NCBI GenBank assembly: GCA_030602245.1
Contig: JAUWAC010000015.1
Coordinates: 1-64,000 of the forward strand
Length of the DNA: 64,000 nucleotides
Direction: 5' to 3'
DNA from: Marinobacterium sp.
Lineage (GTDB): Bacteria > Pseudomonadota > Gammaproteobacteria > Pseudomonadales > Balneatricaceae
The translations under genes were made by a program, and so were the position numbers. The notes under the pieces are model-generated. The model worked only from the letters and a program-made list of their open reading frames with translations, was not told where the DNA came from and made no database searches. The first letter of the stretch is position 1, and each line of letters starts with the position of its first letter. Below, piece by piece: positions 38,206-47,416 of the stretch.

Positions 38206-38233
38206 CTTGAAATCCCCGCTGCGATAACCATAT
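38206..38233 (+). promoter_or_regulatory. Candidate heat-shock (sigma32) promoter of hslVU
   Basis: CTTGAAA at 38206-38212 matches the sigma32 -35 element exactly. Thirteen bases later comes AACCATAT (38226-38233), agreeing at 6 of 8 positions with CCCCATAT. It stands 41 bases before the hslV start. HslVU is heat-shock controlled in E. coli by this sigma factor. Confidence 0.65.
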
Positions 38234-38273
38234 CTGTAGCCAGTATCAATCGGCCAACAGGGTATCCTCTGTC

Positions 38274-38804
38274 ATGACAACTATCGTTTCTGTTCGCCGC
38301 GGCGACCAGGTCGTCGTCGGCGGCGACGGCCAGGTGTCCCTCGGCAACACCGTAATGAAAGGCAGCGCACGCAAGGTCAACGTGCTGCCCAAGCACAAGG
38401 TGATCACCGGATTCGCCGGCAGCACCGCCGACGCCATCACCCTGCGTGATCTGTTTGAACAGCAGCTCGACAAGCATCAGGGCAACATCGTCACCGCCGT
38501 GATCCAGCTCGCACGCGAGTGGCGCTCCGACCGGGTCCTGCGCCGCCTCGAAGCGCTGATGCTGGTGGCCAACAAGGACAAGACGTTTCTGATCTCCGGC
38601 AGCGGCGACATCATCGAGCCGGAAGATGGCGTCATCGCCATCGGATCCGGCGGCAACTATGCCCTCGCCGCCGCCCGCGCACTGGTCGACAACACCGATC
38701 TTAGCGCGCGCGATATCGTCGAAAAAAGCCTGAATATCGCCGCCGACATCTGCGTCTTCACCAATGGCAACCTGACCATCGAAGTACTCGAGTCGGCCAG
38801 CTGA
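38274..38804 (+). CDS. hslV: HslV peptidase subunit of HslUV protease
   Basis: HslV forms the double hexamer ring of the ClpYQ protease. The 176-residue protein (E. coli 176) begins [20 protein letters not shown]; Met is removed so that Thr is the N-terminal nucleophile. Lys33 in [11 protein letters not shown] is the conserved active-site lysine region, and [14 protein letters not shown] near residue 125 is typical. It is followed after 10 bases by hslU, its ATPase, and preceded by a sigma32-like promoter. Confidence 0.97.
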   Translation: MTTIVSVRRGDQVVVGGDGQVSLGNTVMKGSARKVNVLPKHKVITGFAGSTADAITLRDLFEQQLDKHQGNIVTAVIQLAREWRSDRVLRRLEALMLVANKDKTFLISGSGDIIEPEDGVIAIGSGGNYALAAARALVDNTDLSARDIVEKSLNIAADICVFTNGNLTIEVLESAS

Positions 38805-38814
38805 GGAGATTCCC

Positions 38815-40149
38815 ATGTCCAGTATGACCCCGCGCGAAATCGTCCATGAGCTGAATCGTCATATCGTCGGCCAGGATGAGGCCAAGCGCGCCGTCGCCAA
38901 CGCCCTGCGCAACCGCTGGCGTCGCATGCAGCTCGACGACGAGCTGCGCCCGGAAGTCACGCCGAAAAACATTCTGATGATCGGCCCCACCGGCGTCGGC
39001 AAGACCGAAATCGCCCGTCGTCTGGCCAAACTGGCCAACGCACCGTTCATCAAGGTCGAAGCGACCAAATTCACCGAAGTGGGCTATGTCGGCCGCGACG
39101 TGGAAACGATCATCCGCGATCTGGTCGAGATGTCACTGAAGATGGTGCGCGAGCAGGCGATGGAGAAACACCGTTTCCGCGCCGAAGAGCTGGCCGAGGA
39201 ACGGATCCTCGACGCCCTGCTGCCACAGGCGCGCTCCAGCGGCTTCGACAGCGACAGCTCCAGCAAAACCGACTCCGCCACCCGTCAGATCTTCCGCAAG
39301 AAACTGCGTGAAGGGCAGCTCGACGACAAGGAGATCGAGGTCGAAGTGGCACAGCCGCAGGTCGGCGTCGAAATCATGTCACCGCCCGGCATGGAGGAGA
39401 TGACCAGCCAGTTGCAGAGCCTGTTCTCCAACCTCGGCCAGGGACGCAAGCAGACGCGTCGCATGAAAGTGAAGGACGCCTTCAAACTGCTGACCGACGA
39501 GGAAGCCGCCGGCCTGGTCAAGGAAGATGAGATCAAGCAGCAGGCGGTAGAGCGCGTCGAGCAGAACGGCATCGTCTTCCTCGACGAGATCGACAAGGTG
39601 TGCAAGCGTGCCGACAGCGGCGGCGCCGACGTCTCCCGCGAAGGCGTGCAGCGTGACCTGCTGCCGCTGATCGAGGGCTGTACCGTCAGCACCAAGTACG
39701 GCATGGTCCGCACCGACCACATCCTGTTCATCGCGTCCGGCGCGTTCCACCTGTCACGGCCGTCCGATCTGATTCCGGAGCTGCAGGGCCGCCTGCCGAT
39801 CCGCGTCGAACTCGAGGCGCTGACGCCGGAGGACTTCCGTCGCATTCTGACCGAGCCCAAGGCATCACTGACCGAACAGTACCGCGCGCTGCTGGCCACC
39901 GAAGGGGTCGACATCCGGTTTACCGACGACGGCATCGCCCGCATCGCGGAGCTGGCCTACCAGGTCAATGAAACCACCGAGAATATCGGTGCCCGCCGCC
40001 TGCACACGATGATGGAGCGCCTGCTCGAAGAGCTGTCCTTCTCCGCCGCCGATCGCAGCGGCGAGTCGATCAGCATCGACCGCGCCTTTGTCGACGCCCA
40101 GCTCGGCGAAGTCAGCCGCGACGAGGATCTGAGCCACTACATCCTCTGA
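38815..40149 (+). CDS. hslU: HslU ATPase subunit of HslUV protease
   Basis: HslU is the AAA+ unfoldase that feeds HslV. The 444 residues (E. coli 443) show Walker [14 protein letters not shown] near residue 60, the GYVG pore loop in [15 protein letters not shown], the inserted I domain (about 110-240), Walker [10 protein letters not shown] near residue 255, the sensor Arg region [11 protein letters not shown], and the C-terminal tail EDLSHYIL that docks into HslV. GGAG precedes the ATG. A hairpin with a short T run (40163-40188) follows, before the DUF971 gene. Confidence 0.97.
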   Translation: MSSMTPREIVHELNRHIVGQDEAKRAVANALRNRWRRMQLDDELRPEVTPKNILMIGPTGVGKTEIARRLAKLANAPFIKVEATKFTEVGYVGRDVETIIRDLVEMSLKMVREQAMEKHRFRAEELAEERILDALLPQARSSGFDSDSSSKTDSATRQIFRKKLREGQLDDKEIEVEVAQPQVGVEIMSPPGMEEMTSQLQSLFSNLGQGRKQTRRMKVKDAFKLLTDEEAAGLVKEDEIKQQAVERVEQNGIVFLDEIDKVCKRADSGGADVSREGVQRDLLPLIEGCTVSTKYGMVRTDHILFIASGAFHLSRPSDLIPELQGRLPIRVELEALTPEDFRRILTEPKASLTEQYRALLATEGVDIRFTDDGIARIAELAYQVNETTENIGARRLHTMMERLLEELSFSAADRSGESISIDRAFVDAQLGEVSRDEDLSHYIL

Positions 40150-40208
40150 TCGCCGACCCATCGGCGCCGGCGCGACGTCGGCGCCTTTCTCCACAGGAGG
40201 AGACACAC

Positions 40209-40586
40209 ATGGTTGAGGTTCCGCTGCCACGCGACATTCGCCTGCACATGAAATCGCGCACGCTGGAGCTGGTATACGACGACGGCAGTTACGAGCTGAC
40301 CGCCGAGTTCCTGCGCGTGCACTCCCCCTCCGCCGAGGTGCGCGGCCACGGTATCGGTCAGGGCGTCCTGCAGACCGGCAAAAAGCATGTCGGCTTCCGC
40401 GGTATCGAGCCCTCCGGCAACTACGCGCTGAAGATCATCTTCGACGACGGCCACGACTCCGGGCTCTACACCTGGGAATACCTGTACGACCTGGCCCACA
40501 ACCACGACAGCTACTGGCAAACCTATCTGCAGCAGCTCGAGGCCGCCGGCAAGAGCCGGGATAACGGATTGATCGCACGGGGGTAA
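40209..40586 (+). CDS. DUF971 (gamma-butyrobetaine hydroxylase N-terminal-like) protein
   Basis: This 125-residue protein consists of a DUF971/GBBH-like N-terminal domain: [20 protein letters not shown], then [16 protein letters not shown] and [20 protein letters not shown]. The domain is a zinc-linked small beta fold found alone or in front of carnitine-synthesis oxygenases; when alone its role is unknown (links to iron-sulfur protein assembly have been suggested). GGAGGAG lies 9 bases before the ATG. Its position after hslU is conserved in Pseudomonas, where PHA synthesis genes follow; here ubiE follows directly. Confidence 0.88.
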   Translation: MVEVPLPRDIRLHMKSRTLELVYDDGSYELTAEFLRVHSPSAEVRGHGIGQGVLQTGKKHVGFRGIEPSGNYALKIIFDDGHDSGLYTWEYLYDLAHNHDSYWQTYLQQLEAAGKSRDNGLIARG

Positions 40587-40674
40587 ACGGGCCCGGATCG
40601 GCCTCCCGTGCAGGACAAACACCCCCGCGCGGCGCTACAATGCGTTCATCTTTCACCAGTCGATCGAGCGGACG

Positions 40675-41430
40675 ATGAGCGAGAAAAAGCAGGACACCAC
40701 CCACTTCGGCTACCAGGAAGTACCCGTCGAGGAGAAAGTGAAACGGGTCGCCGACGTGTTCCACTCCGTAGCCGGCAAGTATGACCTGATGAACGACCTG
40801 ATGTCCGGCGGCATCCACCGGCTCTGGAAGCGCCTGACCATCGAGCAGAGCGGCGCCCGTGCTGGCATGAAGGTGCTCGACATCGCCGGCGGTACCGGTG
40901 ATCTGACGCTGAAGTTCTCCCGCATCGTCGGCCCCACCGGCAAGGTCGTACTGGCCGACATCAACGACTCCATGCTCAAGGTCGGCCGCGACAAGCTGAT
41001 CGACGCCGGTGCCGCCGGCAACATCGAATACGTACAGGCCAACGCCGAGTGCCTGCCGTTTGCCGACAACAGCTTCGACATCCTCACCATCGCCTTCGGC
41101 CTGCGCAACGTCACGGACAAGGACGCGGCGCTGCGCTCGATGCTGCGCGTGCTCAAGCCCGGCGGCAAAGTGATGGTGCTGGAGTTCTCCAAGACCAACA
41201 ACCCGCTGCTGACCAAGGCGTACGACTTCTATTCGTTCAACATCCTGCCGCAGATGGGCCGCCTGATCGCCAACGACGCCGACAGCTACCGCTATCTGGC
41301 CGAGTCGATCCGCATGCATCCGGATCAGGAAACGCTGAAACAGATGATGGAAGACGCCGGCTTCGTCAACTGCCGCTATCAGAACATGACCGGCGGCGTC
41401 GTCGCGCTGCACACCGGTATCAAGCCCTGA
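40675..41430 (+). CDS. ubiE: Ubiquinone/menaquinone C-methyltransferase
   Basis: UbiE methylates the quinone ring with SAM. The 251-residue protein (E. coli 251) has [18 protein letters not shown] near residue 40, SAM motif [16 protein letters not shown] near residue 65, the acidic strand end [11 protein letters not shown] near residue 93, and post-motif [14 protein letters not shown] near residue 160. The ATG at 40675 follows GAGCGGAC. TACAAT at 40635-40640 may be the -10 box of its promoter. It is followed by ubiJ after 19 bases. Confidence 0.97.
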   Translation: MSEKKQDTTHFGYQEVPVEEKVKRVADVFHSVAGKYDLMNDLMSGGIHRLWKRLTIEQSGARAGMKVLDIAGGTGDLTLKFSRIVGPTGKVVLADINDSMLKVGRDKLIDAGAAGNIEYVQANAECLPFADNSFDILTIAFGLRNVTDKDAALRSMLRVLKPGGKVMVLEFSKTNNPLLTKAYDFYSFNILPQMGRLIANDADSYRYLAESIRMHPDQETLKQMMEDAGFVNCRYQNMTGGVVALHTGIKP

Positions 41431-41449
41431 GACCATTCGGGAGGTCGCC

Positions 41450-42082
41450 ATGCCGTTCGAAACGTCCAACACCGCACGCACGACCGGTTTTGAGATGGTC
41501 AGCGCCAGCCTGCTCGGTATCGCCGAGCAGAGCCTGAATCGCATTCTGCGTCAGGATCCGGTGACCCTCGACAGGCTTGGCGAGCTGGCCGGCACGGTGA
41601 TCGCCGTCGACTGCAGCGCACCGGCATTTACACTGTTCCTGCTGCCACACAGTGAAGGGATCGACCTGCTCGGCCACTACGATGGTGATGCGGATGTCAC
41701 GCTCAGCGGCAGCGCGCTGCTGCTGGCACGGCTGCCGATGGCCGGCAACGAGGTGCTGTTCGGGCGTGGCGTCACGCTGCGCGGCAACGCATCGGTGGCG
41801 CACCGCCTGCAGGCGATTCTGGCCGACACCCGCATCGACTGGGAAGCCTGGCTGGGCAACCTGCTCGGTGATGCCGCCGGCCATGAGGCCGCCCGCGTCC
41901 TGCGCACGCTGTTCGGCTACGGTCGTGACAGCGCCCGCTCGCTGCTGCACAGCACGCAGGAGTATCTGCAGGAGGAAGCACGCCTGCTCCCGACGCGCGT
42001 CGAGATCGAGATGTTCATGGACGACGTCGATGAACTGCGCGAGCGCGCCGAACGGCTCGAAGCGCGCATTCGGCGGCTGTAA
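41450..42082 (+). CDS. ubiJ: Ubiquinone biosynthesis accessory factor UbiJ (SCP2 domain)
   Basis: UbiJ is a lipid-binding SCP2-fold protein that, with UbiK, helps the Ubi enzyme complex handle hydrophobic intermediates. The 210 residues show an SCP2-like domain (about 25-120: LAGTVIAVDCSAPAFTLFLL, DADVTLSGSALLLARL) and a C-terminal helical and coiled-coil part (VEIEMFMDDVDELRERAERL) for partner binding. GGGAGG lies 6 bases before the ATG. In most relatives ubiB follows ubiJ directly; here the next gene is on the other strand, so ubiB is missing from its usual place. Confidence 0.92.
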   Translation: MPFETSNTARTTGFEMVSASLLGIAEQSLNRILRQDPVTLDRLGELAGTVIAVDCSAPAFTLFLLPHSEGIDLLGHYDGDADVTLSGSALLLARLPMAGNEVLFGRGVTLRGNASVAHRLQAILADTRIDWEAWLGNLLGDAAGHEAARVLRTLFGYGRDSARSLLHSTQEYLQEEARLLPTRVEIEMFMDDVDELRERAERLEARIRRL

Positions 42083-42093
42083 GCAGTGAAGGG

Positions 42094-42510
42094 TCAGAAC
42101 GGCTTCAGCACGACGAAGATCAGAATCGGAATGAAGATCAGCAGTGGCAGCTCATTGAACAGCCGAAAATAGCGCCCGCTCTGTGCCAACTGCCCCGCCT
42201 GCAGACGCTTCAGGTACTGGCGGCACCAGAGGTGATAACCGATCAGCAGCGCCACGAACAGCAGCTTGGCGTGAATCCAGGCACCGCTGTTGCCCCACCA
42301 GCCGAGCCAGAGCCAGAGGCCAAAACCGACCGTGAACAGCGCCATGATCGTCATGAATCCGTACAGCTTGCGGGCCATGATCTCGAGCCGGGTCACATCC
42401 TGACCGGCGGCCCGCCCCTCGACGTAATGCACGAAAATCCGCGGCAGGTAGAAAATCCCCGCCATCCAGCTGGTCATCGCCAGTATGTGCAGCATTTTGA
42501 CCCAGAGCAT
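42094..42510 (-). CDS. hemJ: HemJ-type protoporphyrinogen oxidase (UPF0093)
   Basis: This 138-residue membrane protein with four hydrophobic helices matches HemJ: MLWVKMLHILAMTSWMAGIF (with the conserved His), FYLPRIFVHYVEG, a central LYGFMTIMALFTVGFGLWLW helix, and WIHAKLLFVALLIGYHLWC with the conserved Lys. HemJ oxidises protoporphyrinogen IX to protoporphyrin IX in haem synthesis. Two ATG codons stand together; the second (42510) has AGGAG at 5 bases and gives the usual MLW start. The gene ends 11 bases from the convergent ubiJ. HemE is in the same window, but far away. Confidence 0.88.
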   Translation of the reverse strand: MLWVKMLHILAMTSWMAGIFYLPRIFVHYVEGRAAGQDVTRLEIMARKLYGFMTIMALFTVGFGLWLWLGWWGNSGAWIHAKLLFVALLIGYHLWCRQYLKRLQAGQLAQSGRYFRLFNELPLLIFIPILIFVVLKPF

Positions 42511-42598
42511 CATCTCTCCTTGTGCGTTGATCTAACGATTCTCAATCGCGCCATTCTACCCTCAGTGAGGAAGCGTGGCAGCCGCGCGAGAGGGCGGG

Positions 42599-43261
42599 TC
42601 ATTCGGCGTGGGTATCGACCCGCAGCAGATCAACGATCTCGGCCCGCAGCTGATCGCCGGCATGCAGCTCACCGACGCCGGCCGGGGTCCCGGTCAGCAC
42701 GATATCGCCGGGCTCCAGCGTGAACCAATCGCTGATATAGCTGATCAGCTTCAGGATCGGGGTGATCATCTGCTGGCTGTTGCCGTCCTGGCGCACCTCG
42801 TCATTGATGCTCAGGCGTACCTGCACATCGGTCAGGTCACCCACCGTGGCCGGAGTCAGGAACGCCGATACCGGGCAGGCACCGTCAAAGCCTTTTGCCC
42901 GCTCCCACGGGTGGCCCTTGGCCTTGAGCGCATCCTGCACATCGCGCAGCGTCAGATCGAGCGCGAGCCCGATGCCGACGATGCCGTGCTGCGCCCCCTG
43001 CTCATCGACCCCGGTCAGGCGTTCACCGATCAGCACGGCGATCTCGGTTTCGTAATGCACACGACCGCGATCACGCGGCAGTTGAATCGGTGCTTCCAGC
43101 GGCGCCAGCGCCGTGGCCGGCTTCATGAACAGCAGCGGCTCGGCAGGCACTTCGTTGTTCAGCTCGCGGGCATGCTCGGCATAGTTGCGGCCGATGCAGA
43201 CTACCTTGCCGACCGGCAGATCGATCGCGGTGCCATCGGCCATCTTGTGCTGATAGGTCAT
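42599..43261 (-). CDS. Fumarylacetoacetate hydrolase family protein (FAHD1/YcgM-like)
   Basis: This 220-residue single-domain FAH-fold enzyme has GKVVCIGRNYAEHARELNN at residue 18, EPLLFMKPATAL near residue 45, the metal-binding VHYETEIAVLIGERL near residue 72 (two Glu ligands), and DIVLTGTPAGVG near residue 190. Family members are acylpyruvate hydrolases or oxaloacetate decarboxylases acting on small keto acids with Mg. The start at 43261 has AGGA at 8 bases; the frame is open far upstream to 43756, but that part is antisense to nothing real and unlike the family. It follows the MFS gene by 140 bases. Confidence 0.9.
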   Translation of the reverse strand: MTYQHKMADGTAIDLPVGKVVCIGRNYAEHARELNNEVPAEPLLFMKPATALAPLEAPIQLPRDRGRVHYETEIAVLIGERLTGVDEQGAQHGIVGIGLALDLTLRDVQDALKAKGHPWERAKGFDGACPVSAFLTPATVGDLTDVQVRLSINDEVRQDGNSQQMITPILKLISYISDWFTLEPGDIVLTGTPAGVGELHAGDQLRAEIVDLLRVDTHAE

Positions 43262-43401
43262 CTGATTATCCTGATTGTCATGGAGATCAAGGCGCACTTG
43301 CCTGCGACGAGCGAGCGGGTATCGCCGGGACAGCCCGTTGTTCTCACCGCGCCGGCAGCCCGTGCGCCCGGTTTCGGTTGGACACCATGTTAGCGCCCGG
43401 C

Positions 43402-44595
43402 TCAGGCGGCGGCCAGCACCGTGCGCCCGCGCCGCGCCAGCCAGACCGAGCCGGCGAGGGTCAGACTCAGTACCAGCAACGAACCGGCGACAACACCGGG
43501 CCAGCCGCCCTGCTCCCAGAACGGGTGCAGATAGAAGCCACCGCTGCTGGCGCCGATGTAATAGAACACCAGATACAGCGACGAGGCACTCGCCTTGGCG
43601 CGCTCGGCATTGTGGCTGACCCAGCTGCTGATGCTGGAGTGCGCAAAGAAAAAGCCAAAGCTGTTGATAAAGAAGCCGGCGATGATCGCAACCAGACTCG
43701 GCAGCAGCGTCACCAGCGAGCCGCTGATCAGGATCAGCACACCCAGCGCCATGCACCAGGGCTGCGACAGACGCAGCGCCACGCGACCGGCCAGTGTCGA
43801 GCCGACGGTACCGGTCAGGTAGGTCAGGAACAGCAGGCCAAGAAAGCTGGCCGACAGGCTGTAGGGCGCCTCCGACAGCACGAAGGTGATGTAGCTGTAC
43901 TGGTTAACGAAAATAAAGAAGTTGAAGCCGCCGATCAGGTAGGCCGTCAGTAGCAGCGGATTGCGCAGATGGCCGAGCAGATCGGACGCCATCTGACGTG
44001 GATGCAGCGGCCGGGGCTGGAAATGCTGCGATGCCGGCAGCATCAGTACGAACAGCGCCAGACAGACAAGACTCACCGCGCCCATCACCAGAAAGGCACT
44101 GTTCCAGCCCAGCCAGTCGCCGACGAACCCGCCGATCAGGCGCCCGCCGATGCCGCCCAGGCTGTTGCCGCTGATATACAGCCCCACCGCCACGGCCACC
44201 GCCCGCTTGCTGAACTCATCGCCCATGTACGCGATGGCGATCGCCGGCAACCCACCGAGCAGGAAGCCTTGCACCGCGCGCAGCAGCACCAGCGTCACAT
44301 ACTCCTCGGTCAGCGCCAGTGCAAACGTCAGCAGCGTCGCCCCCGCCATCGTCGCCAGCATGATGCCGCGCCGCCCCAGCGCATCCGACAGCGGCCCGTA
44401 CAACAGCAGTGACAGACCGAGCATCAGTGTGGTGACGGTGAAGCTCCAGCCGGCCAGCAGCGGCGACACGGCAAACTCGTCGGCCAGCATCGGCAGCAGC
44501 GGCTGGGTCACGTATACGTTGGCAAAAATCATGAACGAGCCCAGACAGAGCGCGACCGTGGCGCGCCAGAACGCCGGGTTGCCCAGTTCGATCAT
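43402..44595 (-). CDS. MFS transporter, YnfM-like
   Basis: This 397-residue inner-membrane protein has 12 predicted membrane helices. It begins MIELGNPAFWRATVALCLGS, then FANVYVTQPLLPMLADEF, the loop 2-3 motif YGPLSDALGRRGIML (motif A type, near residue 75) and a second-half repeat. Substrate is unknown; relatives are drug or metabolite exporters. CAGGAG stands 9 bases before the ATG at 44595. It is divergent from a LysR gene 96 bases away, which probably controls it. Confidence 0.85.
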   Translation of the reverse strand: MIELGNPAFWRATVALCLGSFMIFANVYVTQPLLPMLADEFAVSPLLAGWSFTVTTLMLGLSLLLYGPLSDALGRRGIMLATMAGATLLTFALALTEEYVTLVLLRAVQGFLLGGLPAIAIAYMGDEFSKRAVAVAVGLYISGNSLGGIGGRLIGGFVGDWLGWNSAFLVMGAVSLVCLALFVLMLPASQHFQPRPLHPRQMASDLLGHLRNPLLLTAYLIGGFNFFIFVNQYSYITFVLSEAPYSLSASFLGLLFLTYLTGTVGSTLAGRVALRLSQPWCMALGVLILISGSLVTLLPSLVAIIAGFFINSFGFFFAHSSISSWVSHNAERAKASASSLYLVFYYIGASSGGFYLHPFWEQGGWPGVVAGSLLVLSLTLAGSVWLARRGRTVLAAA

Positions 44596-44691
44596 GGCGG
44601 TGAACTCCTGAATGACAGATCGGCGTGAGCATAGCGCTGGCAAGTCAATCATAGAAATATATAATCATTATCTAATTCATAAGGATTGCTT

Positions 44692-45570
44692 ATGCTCGAA
44701 ATCAAGGCGCTGCGCTACTTCCTCGCCGTCGTCGACGAAAACGGTTTTACCGCCGCCGCCCGGGCGCTGCACGTCGCCCAGCCGGCGGTCAGCATGGCGA
44801 TCCGCAAGCTCGAAGAGACGCTGGAGCTGAGCCTGTTTCACCGCCGCGAGCGCGGCATCGAGCTCACCGACGAGGGCCGCGTGCTGCTTGAGCACGCCCG
44901 CCGCATTCTGCAGGCGGTCACCGATGCGGAACTGGAGATGAACGAGCTGCACGGACTCGGCCGCGGCGAGGTGCGGATCGGCGTTCCGAGCATGCTCGGC
45001 TCCTACTACTTCCCGCCGATTCTGATGGCCTTTCGCCACCGCTACCCCAACCTGCAGCTGACCGTGGTGGAGTCCGGCACGCGCAAGATTCAGCAGATGA
45101 TCTCCGATGGCGAGATCGATATGGGCGTCATCGTCACCGACACCCCGCCGGCCGATCTCGAGAGCCACATTTTCCTGCGCGATCAGATGATGGCAATTCT
45201 GCCGCACGATCACCCGCTGGCGCAGCAGCCCAGCGTCAGCTTCGAGGCGTTCTTTGCCGAAGATCTGGTCGTGTTCAAGCAGGGTTATTTTCACCGCGAA
45301 GTGCTGGATCGGCTGGCCGCGGCGTCGCATTCGCCGCTGAAGATCGGCTTCGAGACCAACCTGCTGCCGCTGATCAAGCAGATCGTGCGGCAGGGGTTTG
45401 CGATCTCCACGCTGCTGGAGATGGCGATCGCCGACGCGTCCGATCTGGTCGCGCGCCCGTTCGCCGAACCGGTCTGGCTCGACCTGTCGATCGCCTGGCG
45501 CAAGGACGGTTACCTGTCACGCGCCAATCGTGCCTTTGTCGATTTTCTGCTCAGTCATACCCGCACATGA
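44692..45570 (+). CDS. LysR family regulator, divergent from the MFS gene
   Basis: This 292-residue LysR protein has an N-terminal winged helix-turn-helix ([20 protein letters not shown], then [18 protein letters not shown]) and an effector domain from about residue 90 ([18 protein letters not shown]). The ATG at 44692 has AAGGA 6 bases upstream; the upstream TTG at 44686 is too close to it. It is divergent from the MFS exporter with a 96-base AT-rich gap suited to a LysR operator. Effector unknown. Confidence 0.88.
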   Translation: MLEIKALRYFLAVVDENGFTAAARALHVAQPAVSMAIRKLEETLELSLFHRRERGIELTDEGRVLLEHARRILQAVTDAELEMNELHGLGRGEVRIGVPSMLGSYYFPPILMAFRHRYPNLQLTVVESGTRKIQQMISDGEIDMGVIVTDTPPADLESHIFLRDQMMAILPHDHPLAQQPSVSFEAFFAEDLVVFKQGYFHREVLDRLAAASHSPLKIGFETNLLPLIKQIVRQGFAISTLLEMAIADASDLVARPFAEPVWLDLSIAWRKDGYLSRANRAFVDFLLSHTRT

Positions 45571-45622
45571 CAGACGCCCGCCTTGCCACTATGATGCCCC
45601 TTTTTCTGCGGAGAGATGCGCA

Positions 45623-45904
45623 ATGCTGAGCGTAAACGAGTACTTCGACGGCAAGGTAATGTCGATCGCGTTCGAAGGCCCGGATGGCCCCGTCACGTCC
45701 GGTGTCATGGCCCCGGGCGAGTACACTTTCGGCACCAGCCAGAACGAGCTGATGAAGGTGACCTGCGGCGAGCTGGTGGTGCGCCTGCCCGGCAGCAGCG
45801 ACTGGCAATCATTCCCGGCCGGTACCGAGTTCAGCGTCGCCGCCGACCAGTCGTTCGATCTCAAGGTGGCCAAGCCCACCGCGTATCTGTGCTACTACAG
45901 CTGA
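45623..45904 (+). CDS. ppnP: Pyrimidine/purine nucleoside phosphorylase PpnP
   Basis: This 93-residue cupin-like protein (E. coli PpnP/YaiE is 94) begins [19 protein letters not shown] and contains [18 protein letters not shown] and the end [10 protein letters not shown]. The family splits many nucleosides with phosphate in salvage. GGAGAG lies 8 bases before the ATG at 45623. A longer open frame from 45398 overlaps the LysR gene and is not real. It is 53 bases after the LysR gene on the same strand. Confidence 0.94.
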   Translation: MLSVNEYFDGKVMSIAFEGPDGPVTSGVMAPGEYTFGTSQNELMKVTCGELVVRLPGSSDWQSFPAGTEFSVAADQSFDLKVAKPTAYLCYYS

Positions 45905-46115
45905 GCCGCCCGCCGAGCGAGCGATCAGCACCCGGTGCAGGCTCCGAGCGGGCCTGCAGCGTCCCCCGCGTACTCCAATCCTGTTCATGATCGGCTGAGA
46001 AAATTTCCCCCACCGCGCCCCGCCGGCGGCACTCACAAAACCGCCGTTATGCTACAATGCGACGCTTTCTTACCACCGGCCGACATTTTCGGCGCAAGTT
46101 AGGAACCTGTTGCAG

Positions 46116-47351
46116 ATGATGAGCAAACCGACTTCTCTCGACAAAAGCAAGATCAAGATCCTGCTGCTCGAGGGCGTGCACCAGTCCGCGATCGACACCC
46201 TGAATGCCCACGGCTACACCAACATCGAGTTCCACACCGGCTCGCTGCCGGAAGAGGAGCTGCTGGAGCGGGTCAAGGACGTTCACTTCATCGGTATTCG
46301 TTCCCGCACTCAGCTCACCGAAAAGGTGTTCGAGGCCGCCGAAAAGCTGGTCGCGGTCGGCTGCTTCTGCATCGGTACCAACCAGGTGGATCTTGAAGCC
46401 GCAACACGTGCCGGTATCGCCGTCTTCAACGCGCCCTACTCCAACACCCGCTCCGTGGCCGAGCTGGTACTGGCCGAGTCGATCATCCTGCTGCGCGGCG
46501 TCGCCGAGAAGAACGCCAAGGCACACCGGGGCGTCTGGCTCAAGAGCGCGAAAAACTCCTACGAAATCCGTGGCAAGAAGCTCGGTATCGTCGGTTACGG
46601 CAGCATCGGTTCCCAGCTCAGCGTACTGGCCGAAGGTCTCGGCATGCAGGTCTACTTCTACGACGTAGTTACCAAACTGCCGCTGGGCAACGCCACTCAG
46701 GTCAGCTCGCTGGCCGAGCTGCTCGGCATGTGTGACATCATCACCCTGCACGTTCCGGAAACCCCGGCCACCAAGAACATGATGGGCCAGCTGCAGTTTG
46801 AGCAGATGAAGGACGGCGCGATCTTCCTCAACGCCGCCCGCGGCACCGTCGTCGATATCGACGCCCTCTGTTCCGCGCTGGCCAGCGGCAAGCTGCTGGG
46901 CGCCGCGGTGGACGTATTCCCGGTCGAGCCGCGCAGCAACGATGACGAGTTCATCAGCCCGCTGCGCGAGTTCGACAACGTGATCCTGACCCCGCACGTG
47001 GGCGGCTCAACGATGGAAGCGCAGGAAAACATCGGCTACGAAGTGGCCGAGAAGCTGGTCAAGTACAGCGACAACGGCTCCACCATCACCTCCGTCAACT
47101 TCCCGGAGGTGGCGCTGCCGAGCCACCCGAACGCGCACCGTCTGCTGCACGTGCACCAGAACGTGCCGGGCGTACTGTCGAAGATCAACAACGTATTCTC
47201 CGAGAACGACATCAACATCTCCGGTCAGTATCTGCAGACCAACGACAAGGTCGGTTATGTCGTCATCGACGTGGACGCCGACTACTCGCATCTGGCACTG
47301 GAAAAACTGAGCCAGATCGACGGCACCATCCGCTGCCGCCGTCTGTTCTGA
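46116..47351 (+). CDS. serA: D-3-phosphoglycerate dehydrogenase
   Basis: SerA starts serine synthesis by oxidising 3-phosphoglycerate with NAD. The 411-residue protein (E. coli 410) begins with IKILLLEGVHQSAIDTL; it has the NAD motif LGIVGYGSIGSQLSVLAEGL near residue 158, the catalytic Arg in LNAARGTVVDIDAL, the catalytic His in VILTPHVGGSTMEAQ near residue 292, and a C-terminal ACT domain (about 338-411) for serine feedback. AGGAA stands 10 bases before the ATG at 46116; a second ATG follows at once. TACAAT at 46053-46058 may be its -10 box. A terminator follows. Confidence 0.97.
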   Translation: MMSKPTSLDKSKIKILLLEGVHQSAIDTLNAHGYTNIEFHTGSLPEEELLERVKDVHFIGIRSRTQLTEKVFEAAEKLVAVGCFCIGTNQVDLEAATRAGIAVFNAPYSNTRSVAELVLAESIILLRGVAEKNAKAHRGVWLKSAKNSYEIRGKKLGIVGYGSIGSQLSVLAEGLGMQVYFYDVVTKLPLGNATQVSSLAELLGMCDIITLHVPETPATKNMMGQLQFEQMKDGAIFLNAARGTVVDIDALCSALASGKLLGAAVDVFPVEPRSNDDEFISPLREFDNVILTPHVGGSTMEAQENIGYEVAEKLVKYSDNGSTITSVNFPEVALPSHPNAHRLLHVHQNVPGVLSKINNVFSENDINISGQYLQTNDKVGYVVIDVDADYSHLALEKLSQIDGTIRCRRLF

Positions 47352-47374
47352 GCGCGGCGACGCACTCGCTTGAA

Positions 47375-47406
47375 CGCCCGGCCGGGTCCGCCCCGCCGGG
47401 CGTTTT
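47375..47406 (+). terminator. Terminator of serA
   Basis: An 8-base-pair stem (CGCCCGGC with GCCGGGCG) with a 12-base loop is followed by four T. It starts 24 bases after the serA stop. Confidence 0.75.
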
Positions 47407-47416
47407 CATATCGGCT

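Noticed and set aside
40163-40188. GC-rich hairpin with a short T run after hslU
   Set aside because: The stem GGCGCCG/CGGCGCC is followed by only three T and lies just before the DUF971 ribosome-binding site; too weak to call a terminator as a separate feature.
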